Shown in pieces: positions 16,200-24,659 of a stretch of 57,811 nucleotides of DNA. Numbering within the stretch: the stretch's first letter is position 1; each line of letters opens with the position of its first letter. The stretch spans positions 1 to 57,811 of the forward strand of contig JAJEBW010000007.1 in assembly GCA_022822325.1 (NCBI GenBank), in the 5' to 3' direction. The notes under the pieces are model-generated. The model saw only the letters and a program-made list of their open reading frames with translations, searched no databases and had not been told where the DNA came from. This DNA is from Gemmatimonadota bacterium (GTDB lineage: Bacteria; Gemmatimonadota; Gemmatimonadetes; Longimicrobiales; Gaopeijiaceae). The translations under genes and the position numbers were made by a program.

Positions 16200-16763
16200 G
16201 CCCGGCGCCACGCAGTTTACGCGGATGCCGTCGCGCGCGAGCTCCAGCGCCATGATTCCGGCGGCCGAGATCAGCGCCGATTTGGTGGTGTTGTAGATCG
16301 ACAGCCCCGGGCCGCCCTTTTCGCGCCCGAAGACCGACGACACGAAGATGATCGAGCCGCCGCCGCCCTCGCGCATCAGCGGGATCGCCAGCCGCGCCGC
16401 GCGGAACCCCGACAGCACATTGAGCTGGATGATGTCCAGCCAGTCATCGTCGCTGGTTTCCTCGAAGCGGCCCCGGCGGTTGCCGCCCACATTGTTGACG
16501 AGCACGTCCAGGGCGTCGTAGCGCTCCCGCACCGCCTCGACCAGCTCGGCTGCGCCGCCCTCGTCGGCCACATCGCAGGCCACGGCCAGCACCTCGACGC
16601 CATCCTCCCGCAACGCCGCGGCGGCCGTCTCCAGCCCGGCCTCGCCCCGCGCGCAGATCGCCAGCCGGGCCCCTTCCGCTCCCAGCGCCCGCGCGCTGTA
16701 GAACCCGAGTCCGCGGCTGCCCCCGGTGACGACCGCAACCTTTCCCGCCAGTTCAAGATCCAT
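15987..16763 (-). CDS. SDR-family oxidoreductase
   Basis: This is a classical short-chain dehydrogenase of 258 residues. It has the nucleotide-binding GGSRGLG, the NNVGG structural motif, catalytic Ser in FVSSVFG, the YNTTK active site and the late RVNCVAPGSI segment. The substrate cannot be told from sequence. The ATG at 16763 overlaps the end of the upstream propeller gene by 11 bases, so the two are probably cotranscribed. Its 3' end overlaps the opposite-strand caspase-fold gene by 213 bases. Confidence 0.93.
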   Translation of the reverse strand: MDLELAGKVAVVTGGSRGLGFYSARALGAEGARLAICARGEAGLETAAAALREDGVEVLAVACDVADEGGAAELVEAVRERYDALDVLVNNVGGNRRGRFEETSDDDWLDIIQLNVLSGFRAARLAIPLMREGGGGSIIFVSSVFGREKGGPGLSIYNTTKSALISAAGIMALELARDGIRVNCVAPGSIRFPGGSWDRRAKADPDGMRAFVRSNLPLGRFGRGEEVGDAVAFLSSERASLITGACIAVDGGQGRSLV

Positions 16764-19700
16764 CGGCCTGGAGCCCCGTTGATCCCGCTCGCGCCGCCCC
16801 ACCGTCGCCGTCCGAGATGTTCGCGCGCAACAGCCGCTCCAGATTGCGGATATGCTCTTCCAGCGCGGTGTTGAGCTGGTCGTAGCGAACGATCGCGTCC
16901 TGGCCCGGCTCCTGGTCGGCGCGGGTGAGGTTGCCGTACAGATACTGAAGCTGATCGACGAGCATCGGGCGCGAGTAGCGGACCGGCGCGGTGACCAGCT
17001 CCCGCTCGATCGCCTCGACCTCGGCCGCCAGTCTGCCCCCGCCCCGCCGCCGCGCCTCGTTGACGCGGTGGACCGCCAGCCGCGCCTCGCTCAGCGCGTC
17101 CCGGGCCTGCAACGCCAACTCCACCTGCCGCTCGACGACCGCCGTGCCGATCCCCTCGGCCACGACGCGCGGATCCATCATGACCTGGAAGCTGCGGCTC
17201 GCGCTCCAGTCCCCGGCTGTCAGGCGCGCCGTGTAGAGACCGGGCGGCACCATCGGGCCACCGCGACCGGAGCGCGCCGAATTCGCGTCCCAGGGGCCTG
17301 GATGGGTGAGATCCCAGGTGAAGCGGTGCGTGCCCGCGCCGGAGGGAAGCCGCGGCGTTCCGAAGCGCTCCAGCCGCCACTCGCGCATCCCGGGCTCGGC
17401 GGGCAGAGTATACTCGCCGGGACCCTCGCTGGAGAAGGAACGCACGACCTCGCCACCCGAATCGACGATGTCGAGGGTGACGGGACCGCGCGCCTCGCTC
17501 GCCAGTCGATAGTCGATGTTGACGCCGGCGGGCGGATACTGGGGTTCGTCGGCGTTGCGGGGCCGGAATCCGCCGCCATAACGCAGCCTGAATGCATCGC
17601 GCACTTCGAAGAGGTGTGCGCTGGCGCCGGCTATGCGGTCGTTGAGCTCGTGCAGCGGCGTGAGGTTGTCCATGATCCAGAAACCCCGACCCATTGTCGA
17701 CAACACCAGATCGCCCTGCACCACCTTCATGTCGGTGATCGGCGTCGCGGGCAGATTGCGCTGGAAGGACTGCCAGCTCCCGCCGTCGTCGAAGGAGATG
17801 AACATTCCGAACTCGGTGCCCAGGTAGAGCAGCCCCTCGCGGTCGGGATCCTCGCGCACGACCCGCACCGGATGGTTGTTGGGCACGCCGTTGTCGCCCG
17901 TGGTGATGCGCGTCCAGGTTGCGCCGTAGTTCTCGGTGCGGTAGGTGTGCGGGGTGAAGTCGCCCAGCATGTAGCGCAGGATCGCCACGTAGGCCTTGGC
18001 CGGATCGTGGTGCGAGACCTCGATCGTCTGGACGCGGCCGTAGGGGCCGATGCCCGGGGGCGTCACATCCATCCAGTTGCGCCCGCCATCGCGCGTGACG
18101 TGCACCGGTCCGTCGTTCGCGCCCGCCCAGATGACGCCCGGCTCCAGCACCGATTCCTGGATGTCGTAAAGGACCGAGAAGTGCTCCTCGCCGGTGACGT
18201 CGATGGTGATCGGCGCGCCCGAAACCACTTGCGTTTCCGGGGTGAATGCGGTGAGGTCGGGGGAGATCGTCTCCCAGAGCTGGCCGCCGTTCGTGGTGAC
18301 GTGGACGTACTGCGAGCCGTGGTACACCTTGTTGGGATCGTGCGGCGAGACGTGGATGGGAACCACGCGCTGGAAGCGGTACTCCAGATCGCGCGGATTG
18401 TGGCCGTAGAGATTGCCGAAGCCGACGTAGTACTGCGCCTCCTGTCCGGTGCGACGATTGTACAACCCGAAGCGGCCCTTGCAGTTGGCGTAGACGATGT
18501 CGGGATCGCCGGGCTTGGGCACGACCGGTCCGGTTTCGCAGCCGCCATGCGCCTCCCAGGCCGACTGCGGACCGCCGGGCTCCGAGCGTTCGGGCAGGCT
18601 GGGCACCGAGATCGTCGAGTTGTCCTGCTGGCCGGCGTAGAGGCGGTAGGGGAAGTCGTCCGAAACGTCCACCTGGTAGAGCTCGGCGGTGGGCTGGTTG
18701 TACTGGGTGGACCAGTTGCGGCCGCCATCGAGCGAGACGTTCGCGCCGCCGTCGTTCGACTGGATCATGATGTCGGGATTGACAGGATTGATCCACAGAT
18801 CGTGGTTGTCGCCATGCGGGGTCCGTTCGGAGTTCCAGCTCTCGCCGCCATCGACGGACTTCCAGTGACCCTCGGCCATCCCCCAGAGCACATCCGGATC
18901 GGTGGGGTGACCTTCCAGGTTGTTGTAGTAGAAGGGCCGGTTGCGAATCGGCTGGAAATCGCTGACCTGCCGCCAGTTGGCGCCGCGGTCGTCGGAGCGA
19001 TAGACGCCGCCGGCGTCGGCCGGCGCCTCGATGAGGACATAGACCCGATCGGGATCGGCGGCGCTGACCGCCAGATCGGACTTGCCGCGCAGCCCGGTGG
19101 GCAGCCCGCTGGTGGCCCGGTCCCAACTGTCGCCGCCGTCGCGCGAGATGAAGACGCCGCCCTCCATGCCGCCGGAGATGATCGTCCAGGGTTTGCGCTC
19201 CGCCTGCCACATGCTCGCGTAGATCGTGTTCGGATCGTCGGGCGCGAACTCCAGATCGACCGCGCCGGTGCTGTCCGAGACGAAGAGCACATTTTCCCAG
19301 CTCGCGCCCCCGTTGCTGCTGCGGTAGACGCCGCGCTCGGAATTCGGAGCGAAGGGGTTGCCGATCGCCGCGACGTAGACCAGATCGGGGTTGTCGGGGT
19401 GGATGAGGATCGCGCCGCTGTTGCCGGTCGCTTCCAGCCCGATGCGCTCCCAGGTGGCCCCGGCATCGGTGGATTTGTAGACCCCGTCGCCGATGATGAC
19501 GTTGCTGCGCAGCCCGTCCGATCCGGTCGACACATAGACGATGTTCGGATCCGACTCGGCCACCCGGATCGCGCCGATCGAGCCCGTGCCGAAATATCCG
19601 TCCGAGAGATTGACCCAGTTGTGCCCGTTGTCGGTGGTCTTCCAGACGCCGCCGCCGGTGGCGCCCATGTAGAAGGTGGAGGGCTCGGCGGCATGACCCG

Positions 19701-19869
19701 CGACCGCCGTGACGCGGCCGCCGCGCGAGGGACCGACATAGCGGTAGCGCAGCGAACCGAACTGGTCGTCGCCGAACCCGGAGGGGGGCGACTGCGCGAG
19801 GGCGGGGGCCGGGAGGGGGGAGGGGGCCGCGGCGGCCAGGAGCGTGGCGATTCCGAGGATCCTTCTCAT
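16753..19869 (-). CDS. VPS10/sortilin-type BNR propeller protein
   Basis: This is a 1,038-residue secreted protein. A signal peptide (residues 1-25, ending PALAQ) is followed by a large double beta-propeller full of BNR/Asp-box repeats (for example STDAGATWERI, SNGGASWENV, SRDGGDSWDR, FDDGGSWQSF). It ends with a C-terminal Fn3-like region and helices (ALQARDALSEARLAVHRVNEARR). Proteins of this type are annotated as VPS10-domain or glycosyl-hydrolase-like and are numerous in Gemmatimonadota and Bacteroidota; their substrate is generally unknown. The ATG at 19869 precedes a clean signal peptide. The frame is open further upstream without a plausible signal. Confidence 0.92.
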   Translation of the reverse strand: MRRILGIATLLAAAAPSPLPAPALAQSPPSGFGDDQFGSLRYRYVGPSRGGRVTAVAGHAAEPSTFYMGATGGGVWKTTDNGHNWVNLSDGYFGTGSIGAIRVAESDPNIVYVSTGSDGLRSNVIIGDGVYKSTDAGATWERIGLEATGNSGAILIHPDNPDLVYVAAIGNPFAPNSERGVYRSSNGGASWENVLFVSDSTGAVDLEFAPDDPNTIYASMWQAERKPWTIISGGMEGGVFISRDGGDSWDRATSGLPTGLRGKSDLAVSAADPDRVYVLIEAPADAGGVYRSDDRGANWRQVSDFQPIRNRPFYYNNLEGHPTDPDVLWGMAEGHWKSVDGGESWNSERTPHGDNHDLWINPVNPDIMIQSNDGGANVSLDGGRNWSTQYNQPTAELYQVDVSDDFPYRLYAGQQDNSTISVPSLPERSEPGGPQSAWEAHGGCETGPVVPKPGDPDIVYANCKGRFGLYNRRTGQEAQYYVGFGNLYGHNPRDLEYRFQRVVPIHVSPHDPNKVYHGSQYVHVTTNGGQLWETISPDLTAFTPETQVVSGAPITIDVTGEEHFSVLYDIQESVLEPGVIWAGANDGPVHVTRDGGRNWMDVTPPGIGPYGRVQTIEVSHHDPAKAYVAILRYMLGDFTPHTYRTENYGATWTRITTGDNGVPNNHPVRVVREDPDREGLLYLGTEFGMFISFDDGGSWQSFQRNLPATPITDMKVVQGDLVLSTMGRGFWIMDNLTPLHELNDRIAGASAHLFEVRDAFRLRYGGGFRPRNADEPQYPPAGVNIDYRLASEARGPVTLDIVDSGGEVVRSFSSEGPGEYTLPAEPGMREWRLERFGTPRLPSGAGTHRFTWDLTHPGPWDANSARSGRGGPMVPPGLYTARLTAGDWSASRSFQVMMDPRVVAEGIGTAVVERQVELALQARDALSEARLAVHRVNEARRRGGGRLAAEVEAIERELVTAPVRYSRPMLVDQLQYLYGNLTRADQEPGQDAIVRYDQLNTALEEHIRNLERLLRANISDGDGGAARAGSTGLQADGS

Positions 19870-20025
19870 GCGGTGTTCTCTTTTCCGTGTTGGGCGGGGT
19901 GGGGGTTGGGTCCGGGCCGATGCCGGGCGGGGTCCGGGGTGCGAGCGCTTCCCGCACGCGGACGGCCCTGAAGGAACCCGGCAACATGGCGCGGATACAA
20001 GGTATCGCACTGGCGGGGAATGCGC

Positions 20026-21267
20026 CTACCGCAGCGTGGGCTTGTCCAGCGAGTCCCAATTGTAGGCGCGCTGCACCCGCTCCACGACCTCGCGGAAGAC
20101 GCCGCCGCCACCCGCCGAGTTGGTCATCACGGCGACGCCGTAGCCGCTGACCTTGTGGGCGATCAGGTAGCAGGTGAAGCCCCAGTTGCCCCCCGAGTGG
20201 CTGAAGTACCAGCCCTGGCCGCGGCGCGCGACCTCGAAGCCGACCCCAAAGTCGCCGATTCCGACCGGACTGGTCATTGCGGCTGCCGAGGCGGCGCTGA
20301 TCACGCGGTCCGGATCGCCGCGCAGCGCCCTCTGGATCTCGATGGCGAAGAGCGCCAGATCGCGCGCGTTGGTCCAGAGCCCCGCCGCGGCCATCGCCGA
20401 ATAGACGTGCCACCTGGCCTCGCCCATCGGGTATCCGTCGCCCCGGTGCGCGCGGGCCGCATTGGCGTCGCGGTCGGTTGGCAGCGGCTGCGCGAAGGTG
20501 GAGGCGGTCATTCCGATGGGACCGAGAACCCGGCGCCGCATCAGCTCGGGAAAGCTCTCGCCGTGGATGTCGGTGAGGGCAAGCTGAATGATCGTGGTGC
20601 CGCCGCCCGAGTAGTGCATGGCGGCGAGCGGCGGCCGCACCATCGCGACGGGGCCGACATTCGAGGGTTCCTCGCCGTTCAGGATCTGGACGGGGGTGGG
20701 CCGGGGGACGCCGGGCGCGTATCCGGGAAAGCCGTGACCGTCGCCGAGCCCGGCGGTGTGGCTGAGGAGAAGCCGGGGCGTGACCGCCCGCGCCGCGGTG
20801 AAGCCATTGCCGGGAAGCTGCCAGGAACGGAGGATTCCGTTGATGTCGTCGTCGAGGGAGAAGCGACCATCCTCCACATCCCGCATGACCGCGACGGCCG
20901 TGACCGGCTTGCTGATCGACGCCGCCTGGAAGAGCGTCGCGACGTTGACGGGGGCGCCGGTATCCACATCGGCGACGCCGTAGCCCCTGGCCCAGTGCAG
21001 TTCGAAGTCGCGAATGACCGCGACGCTGATCCCGGGAACGCCGAAGCGCTCCATGACCTCTTCCAGGGTGAGGACGTCGAGGCCCTGCCGGTTGGGGAAC
21101 TGAACGCCCTCGATGACCGCTTGCAGCTCGGCGGCGGTGGGGTTGGGACCGGGGCCGCGTTGCTGGGCAGCCACCTGCACTGCGATGGCGGTCGAGGCCA
21201 GCGCGCCCGACACGACGGCCATGGCGGTGAGCGCGACGAACCCGACCTTGGATGCATGTCTCGTCAT
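20026..21267 (-). CDS. Beta-lactamase-fold serine hydrolase
   Basis: This is a 413-residue secreted serine hydrolase of the class C beta-lactamase/DD-peptidase/esterase superfamily. It has a signal peptide over residues 8-35, the S-x-x-K nucleophile motif at Ser117 (SISK), the tyrosine motif HYSGG, and a C-terminal HSGGNWG replacing KTG. It could be an esterase or a D-aminopeptidase; the fold alone does not fix the substrate. The ATG chosen directly precedes the signal peptide. Confidence 0.9.
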   Translation of the reverse strand: MTRHASKVGFVALTAMAVVSGALASTAIAVQVAAQQRGPGPNPTAAELQAVIEGVQFPNRQGLDVLTLEEVMERFGVPGISVAVIRDFELHWARGYGVADVDTGAPVNVATLFQAASISKPVTAVAVMRDVEDGRFSLDDDINGILRSWQLPGNGFTAARAVTPRLLLSHTAGLGDGHGFPGYAPGVPRPTPVQILNGEEPSNVGPVAMVRPPLAAMHYSGGGTTIIQLALTDIHGESFPELMRRRVLGPIGMTASTFAQPLPTDRDANAARAHRGDGYPMGEARWHVYSAMAAAGLWTNARDLALFAIEIQRALRGDPDRVISAASAAAMTSPVGIGDFGVGFEVARRGQGWYFSHSGGNWGFTCYLIAHKVSGYGVAVMTNSAGGGGVFREVVERVQRAYNWDSLDKPTLR

Positions 21268-21357
21268 CCTGCCCTTTTCCTCCTCCAACTCGGTGTTTTC
21301 CGGTATTTGTTTGCGCATGGACGCGACGGGCGCCCGACTGTGCGCGCGACGGCGGCG

Positions 21358-22206
21358 TCAGCGGGGTTTCGCAGCGCGGATCATTCCGCCATGGATGGAT
21401 TGGACGAAGGTCCGCAACTCGGTCTCGCGCGGGGGATTGCGACGAATCACGGCCTGCACCTGGGGGTCGGCCAGGATGTGTTCGGCGGGATAGCGCTCCC
21501 GTTTTTCGACCATGATGTCGGTGAATCCCGCGGCGGCGAGGTCGGCCTCGTAGTCGGCGATTCGGACCGGAAGACAGCCAACGAGCGATTCCCTGGAGCT
21601 CTGCACGAAATCGGGCGGCGGCCGGTCGGACACAAGGTCGGAGATCATGACGCGGCCGCCGGGCCTGAGCGCGCGCATTGCCTCGGCCAGGACGCGGCGG
21701 CGGTCGCTCGAGAGGTTGAGGACGCAGTTCGAGATGACGGCGTCGGCGATTCCGTCGGCCACGGGCAGCGCCTCGATCTCGCCCAGGCGGAACTCGACAT
21801 TGGCGAAGCCGCCCTTGCGCGCATTGGCGCGGGCCCGTTCCACCATCTCCGGGGTCATGTCCACGCCGATGACGCGGCCTGCGGGGCCGACCCGTTCCGC
21901 GGCCAGGAAGCAGTCGATGCCGCCGCCCGCGCCCAGATCGATCACGGTCTCGCCGGTGGTCAGCGAGGCCAGCGCGACGGGGTTGCCGCAACCGAGACCG
22001 AGATTGGCGCCATCGGGAATGCGGTCGATCTCCTCCCGGTCGTAGCCGACGGCGCAACTGATTCGCTCGGCGGCGGTGGCCGTGGCGGGGGATTCGGGGG
22101 ACGACGGTTCGCAGCTCGTGGCGGGGCCGCAACAGTTGTCGTCATTCAGTGCCGCGCGCGCGTACCGTTCGCGAACTGCGGCGCGTCTCTCGGTCGTGTC
22201 GATCAT
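21358..22206 (-). CDS. arsM: Arsenite methyltransferase
   Basis: ArsM transfers methyl groups from S-adenosylmethionine to As(III), giving volatile or exported methylated arsenicals. The 282-residue product has the SAM-binding DLGAGGGIDCFLAA and VIGVDMTPEMVERAR, and the arsenic-site cysteines of the family: a paired NCCGP at 25-26, ISCAVGYD at 51, then ISNCVLNLSS and LVGCLPV. The start at 22206 matches the usual ArsM N-terminus. Other ars genes are not visible nearby. A transporter gene lies 72 bases upstream on the same strand. Confidence 0.92.
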   Translation of the reverse strand: MIDTTERRAAVRERYARAALNDDNCCGPATSCEPSSPESPATATAAERISCAVGYDREEIDRIPDGANLGLGCGNPVALASLTTGETVIDLGAGGGIDCFLAAERVGPAGRVIGVDMTPEMVERARANARKGGFANVEFRLGEIEALPVADGIADAVISNCVLNLSSDRRRVLAEAMRALRPGGRVMISDLVSDRPPPDFVQSSRESLVGCLPVRIADYEADLAAAGFTDIMVEKRERYPAEHILADPQVQAVIRRNPPRETELRTFVQSIHGGMIRAAKPR

Positions 22207-22278
22207 CGTGGTCTCCGGTGGATTGGGTCGGGCCGGTTCATTCGCCTTCCGGTGAAGCGCCGGCATCTCTGTGCGCGG

Positions 22279-23694
22279 CTATGCCGGCTGCGGCCGTGCT
22301 CGCGGATCGCGCACCCGCTGGAGGAGCAGGAGGCCGATCAGAAAGAGGGCGGTGAGGACGAGGAAGCCGGGACGCTGGTTGCCGCCGGACAGGAAGGCAA
22401 CGTAGCCGAAGAGCAAGGGGCCGAGGACCGACGACGACTTTCCGCAGAGCGCGTAGAAGCCGAACATCGACGCTTCCTTGCCCTCGGGAATGAGCGATGC
22501 CATGAGGGCGCGGCTGGCGGACTGGACCACGCCGAGGCCCATCCCGACGCCGATGGCCAGAGCGTAGAAGGTGCCGGGGCTCTGAACGAGAAAAGCTGCG
22601 ATTCCGGACGCCACCCACACGACGAGGACCCCGGTGAGGACCTTTTTGGGACCAAGGGAATCGGTGAGGCGAGCAAGTGCGAAGGCGCCGATCAGAGCCG
22701 AAAACTGCACGATCAGGAAGAGCAGGATGATCTGCTCCTGGGTGAAGCCGAAGGTTCCCTGCGCGATCACCGCCGCCATGACGATCACGGTGAGGACGCC
22801 GTCGATGTAGAAGAAATAGGCGAGGAGGAACTGCCTCAGATTGCGGTCGGCCCACACCTCGGCGCCGATGCGGAGGAGGTCGCGGAGGCCGGTGGTCCGG
22901 TTGATGGCGGGGTCGGCGCGGCGCGATTCGTCCCGCGGACTCGAGCGGGGTTGGTCACCTTCGCGATCGCCCGTCGGGACGTCCGTGCCGGCGAAGTCGG
23001 CGAGCGCCGCGCGCGCCCCGCTTCCCCGATCGGCCGGCAGGAACAGGAAGGCGGGTACGGAAAAGACGAAGAAGAAGACGCCCACGGCGAGCCAGACCAG
23101 CTCGATGCGGCCGATCCCGATCAGCGGAAGAACCAGGATGAGCCCCAGGGCGGAACCCAGATAGCCGAGTCCGAAGCCATATCCCGATGTTCTTCCCACG
23201 CGGTCGGGAGGCACGATCTCCGGCAGGTAGGCGTTGTAGAAGACGTGGGCGAGCTCGAAGCCGTAGTTCGCGACAAGAAAGATGGCGAAACCGGCGACGA
23301 TCATTCCGGGCCCAAGTGTCGTCATGAATCCCAGGCCGGTCAGACAGAGGCCGACCGCCAGCGCGAGAAGTCGCTTGCGCCTGCCGCTGCGGTCGGCGAA
23401 GGCTCCGAGAATCGGCGACGTCAACGCGACGGTAAGCGCCGAGACCGAGACCGCTAGGCCCCACCAGAGATCCCCCAGCCCCCCCTCCTCCCCCACGACG
23501 ACCGCCCGGTAGAATGTGGGAAAGACCGCCGTGGTCACGACCGCCGGGTAGATCGAGTTGGCGAAGTCGTAGAGGATCCAGGCGCGGATGGTGCGGCGTC
23601 GGGCTTTCTCGGCCTCGGAATTTCGCCGCCTGGAGCCGACTTCTCGGGCGCTGGGCCGATCGTTCAATGAACGATCTCGCTGACTGGAATTCAT
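22279..23694 (-). CDS. UMF1/Atg22-like MFS transporter
   Basis: This is a 471-residue major-facilitator permease with about 12 transmembrane segments. It has the UMF1/Atg22 signature at the start (AWILYDFANSIYPAVV), FADRSGRRKRLL after the second helix pair, and YNAYLPEIV in helix five. A hydrophilic central loop is present, as usual. The substrate is unknown; Atg22 relatives export amino acids. It lies just upstream of arsM on the same strand, but I see no evidence that it handles arsenic. Confidence 0.88.
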   Translation of the reverse strand: MNSSQRDRSLNDRPSAREVGSRRRNSEAEKARRRTIRAWILYDFANSIYPAVVTTAVFPTFYRAVVVGEEGGLGDLWWGLAVSVSALTVALTSPILGAFADRSGRRKRLLALAVGLCLTGLGFMTTLGPGMIVAGFAIFLVANYGFELAHVFYNAYLPEIVPPDRVGRTSGYGFGLGYLGSALGLILVLPLIGIGRIELVWLAVGVFFFVFSVPAFLFLPADRGSGARAALADFAGTDVPTGDREGDQPRSSPRDESRRADPAINRTTGLRDLLRIGAEVWADRNLRQFLLAYFFYIDGVLTVIVMAAVIAQGTFGFTQEQIILLFLIVQFSALIGAFALARLTDSLGPKKVLTGVLVVWVASGIAAFLVQSPGTFYALAIGVGMGLGVVQSASRALMASLIPEGKEASMFGFYALCGKSSSVLGPLLFGYVAFLSGGNQRPGFLVLTALFLIGLLLLQRVRDPRARPQPA

Positions 23695-23849
23695 GATCGG
23701 ATCCCGGCGGGCGCCGGAGCCTCGATGGATCCGGTTTTGGGGCGCGACTCGCTTTGGGAAGCGGTCATGCCGGGGGCCGGATGCACCAGTTGCGCATCTG
23801 CCCGGTCGAGGAGACCCGGGAAGCGGGGGTCACGCCGCCACGCTCGCCG

Positions 23850-24101
23850 TCATCTCCTCCGCGCCCGCTTGATTCCCGCCGCCACCCCCGTCCCCACCCC
23901 GAGTCCGACCAGCGCGGCCGGCCCGACCGTGATGACGGGAAGCGAGGCCAGCGCCCCGGTGAGCACCGCGCCCGCCACGGCGCCCATGCCCAGTGCCGAC
24001 CGCTCCACCACTTTCGTATAACGGAGCTTCTGCGCGACGAAGTCCTTGCTCTTCAGGTGTCCCCACGCCCCCGCCGCACCGCAAACGATCACTTCCAACA
24101 T
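23850..24101 (-). CDS. Small hypothetical membrane protein
   Basis: This is an 83-residue protein. A short soluble head (GHLKSKDFVAQKLRYTKVVER) is followed by two adjacent glycine/alanine-rich hydrophobic segments and an Arg-rich end (GIKRARRR). I do not recognise a family. It follows the DUF1232-like gene by 45 bases on the same strand, so the two may be cotranscribed. The 155 bases between it and the MFS gene hold nothing I recognise. Confidence 0.6.
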   Translation of the reverse strand: MLEVIVCGAAGAWGHLKSKDFVAQKLRYTKVVERSALGMGAVAGAVLTGALASLPVITVGPAALVGLGVGTGVAAGIKRARRR

Positions 24102-24146
24102 CCGTTTGTTCCTTTCCCGGGACGCGCCCGGCTGTGTGTCCGTCGC

Positions 24147-24659
24147 TTACGACGACCGACCCATCTGCGACCATGCACGCCCGATCTCGGTCGACACGTC
24201 CTGGAGCGCGATGATCGAGGCCGCGTCGAGTTTGCGGCTGATTGTGCCGCCGACCAGACGGCGGAGGAAGCGAAGAGGTTCCTGAAAGTCCGCCTCCAGG
24301 AGGGGGTCGGCGCCGCGGTTGAGGTTCTCCAGGATGCGCAGCGCAAGGTAGGTGTCGTCGAGGAGACCGACCAGCCCCTGCGTCATCTCGGGAATCAGGT
24401 CGATCGGATTGATGAAGTAGCGCGCCGCGTGTTCCAGCAACGGCATCACCACGACGTTCAGCCCCCGCTGTTCGGCGGCGTAGGCGGCGTGCGCCAGCAG
24501 GAGCGGCACCGTTTCCATCACCTCCACCGCCACCGAGGCCGCATCGGCCACATCCTTCTCGCTGGCCCGCGGTTCCACCGCCCGGATGAACTCTTCCAGC
24601 CGCCCGTTGTCGCGCGCCTTGGCGCTGTCGATCACTGCCTGCACATCGTGGAGATTCAT
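24147..24659 (-). CDS. DUF1232/YkvA-like protein
   Basis: This is a 170-residue protein with the YkvA/DUF1232 core YFINPIDLIPEMTQGLVGLLDD (shown in part: YFINPIDLIPEM, then GLLDD) near residues 95-117, preceded by helical sequence. The family's function is not established. The ATG overlaps the end of the upstream FG-GAP gene by four bases (ATGA), which indicates translational coupling. Confidence 0.8.
   Translation of the reverse strand: MNLHDVQAVIDSAKARDNGRLEEFIRAVEPRASEKDVADAASVAVEVMETVPLLLAHAAYAAEQRGLNVVVMPLLEHAARYFINPIDLIPEMTQGLVGLLDDTYLALRILENLNRGADPLLEADFQEPLRFLRRLVGGTISRKLDAASIIALQDVSTEIGRAWSQMGRSS

Noticed and set aside
16376..22132. 1,918-codon minus-strand open frame
   Set aside because: It crosses several real genes in another frame and encodes Arg/Pro/Gly-rich sequence. 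It is a shadow caused by GC-rich codon usage.
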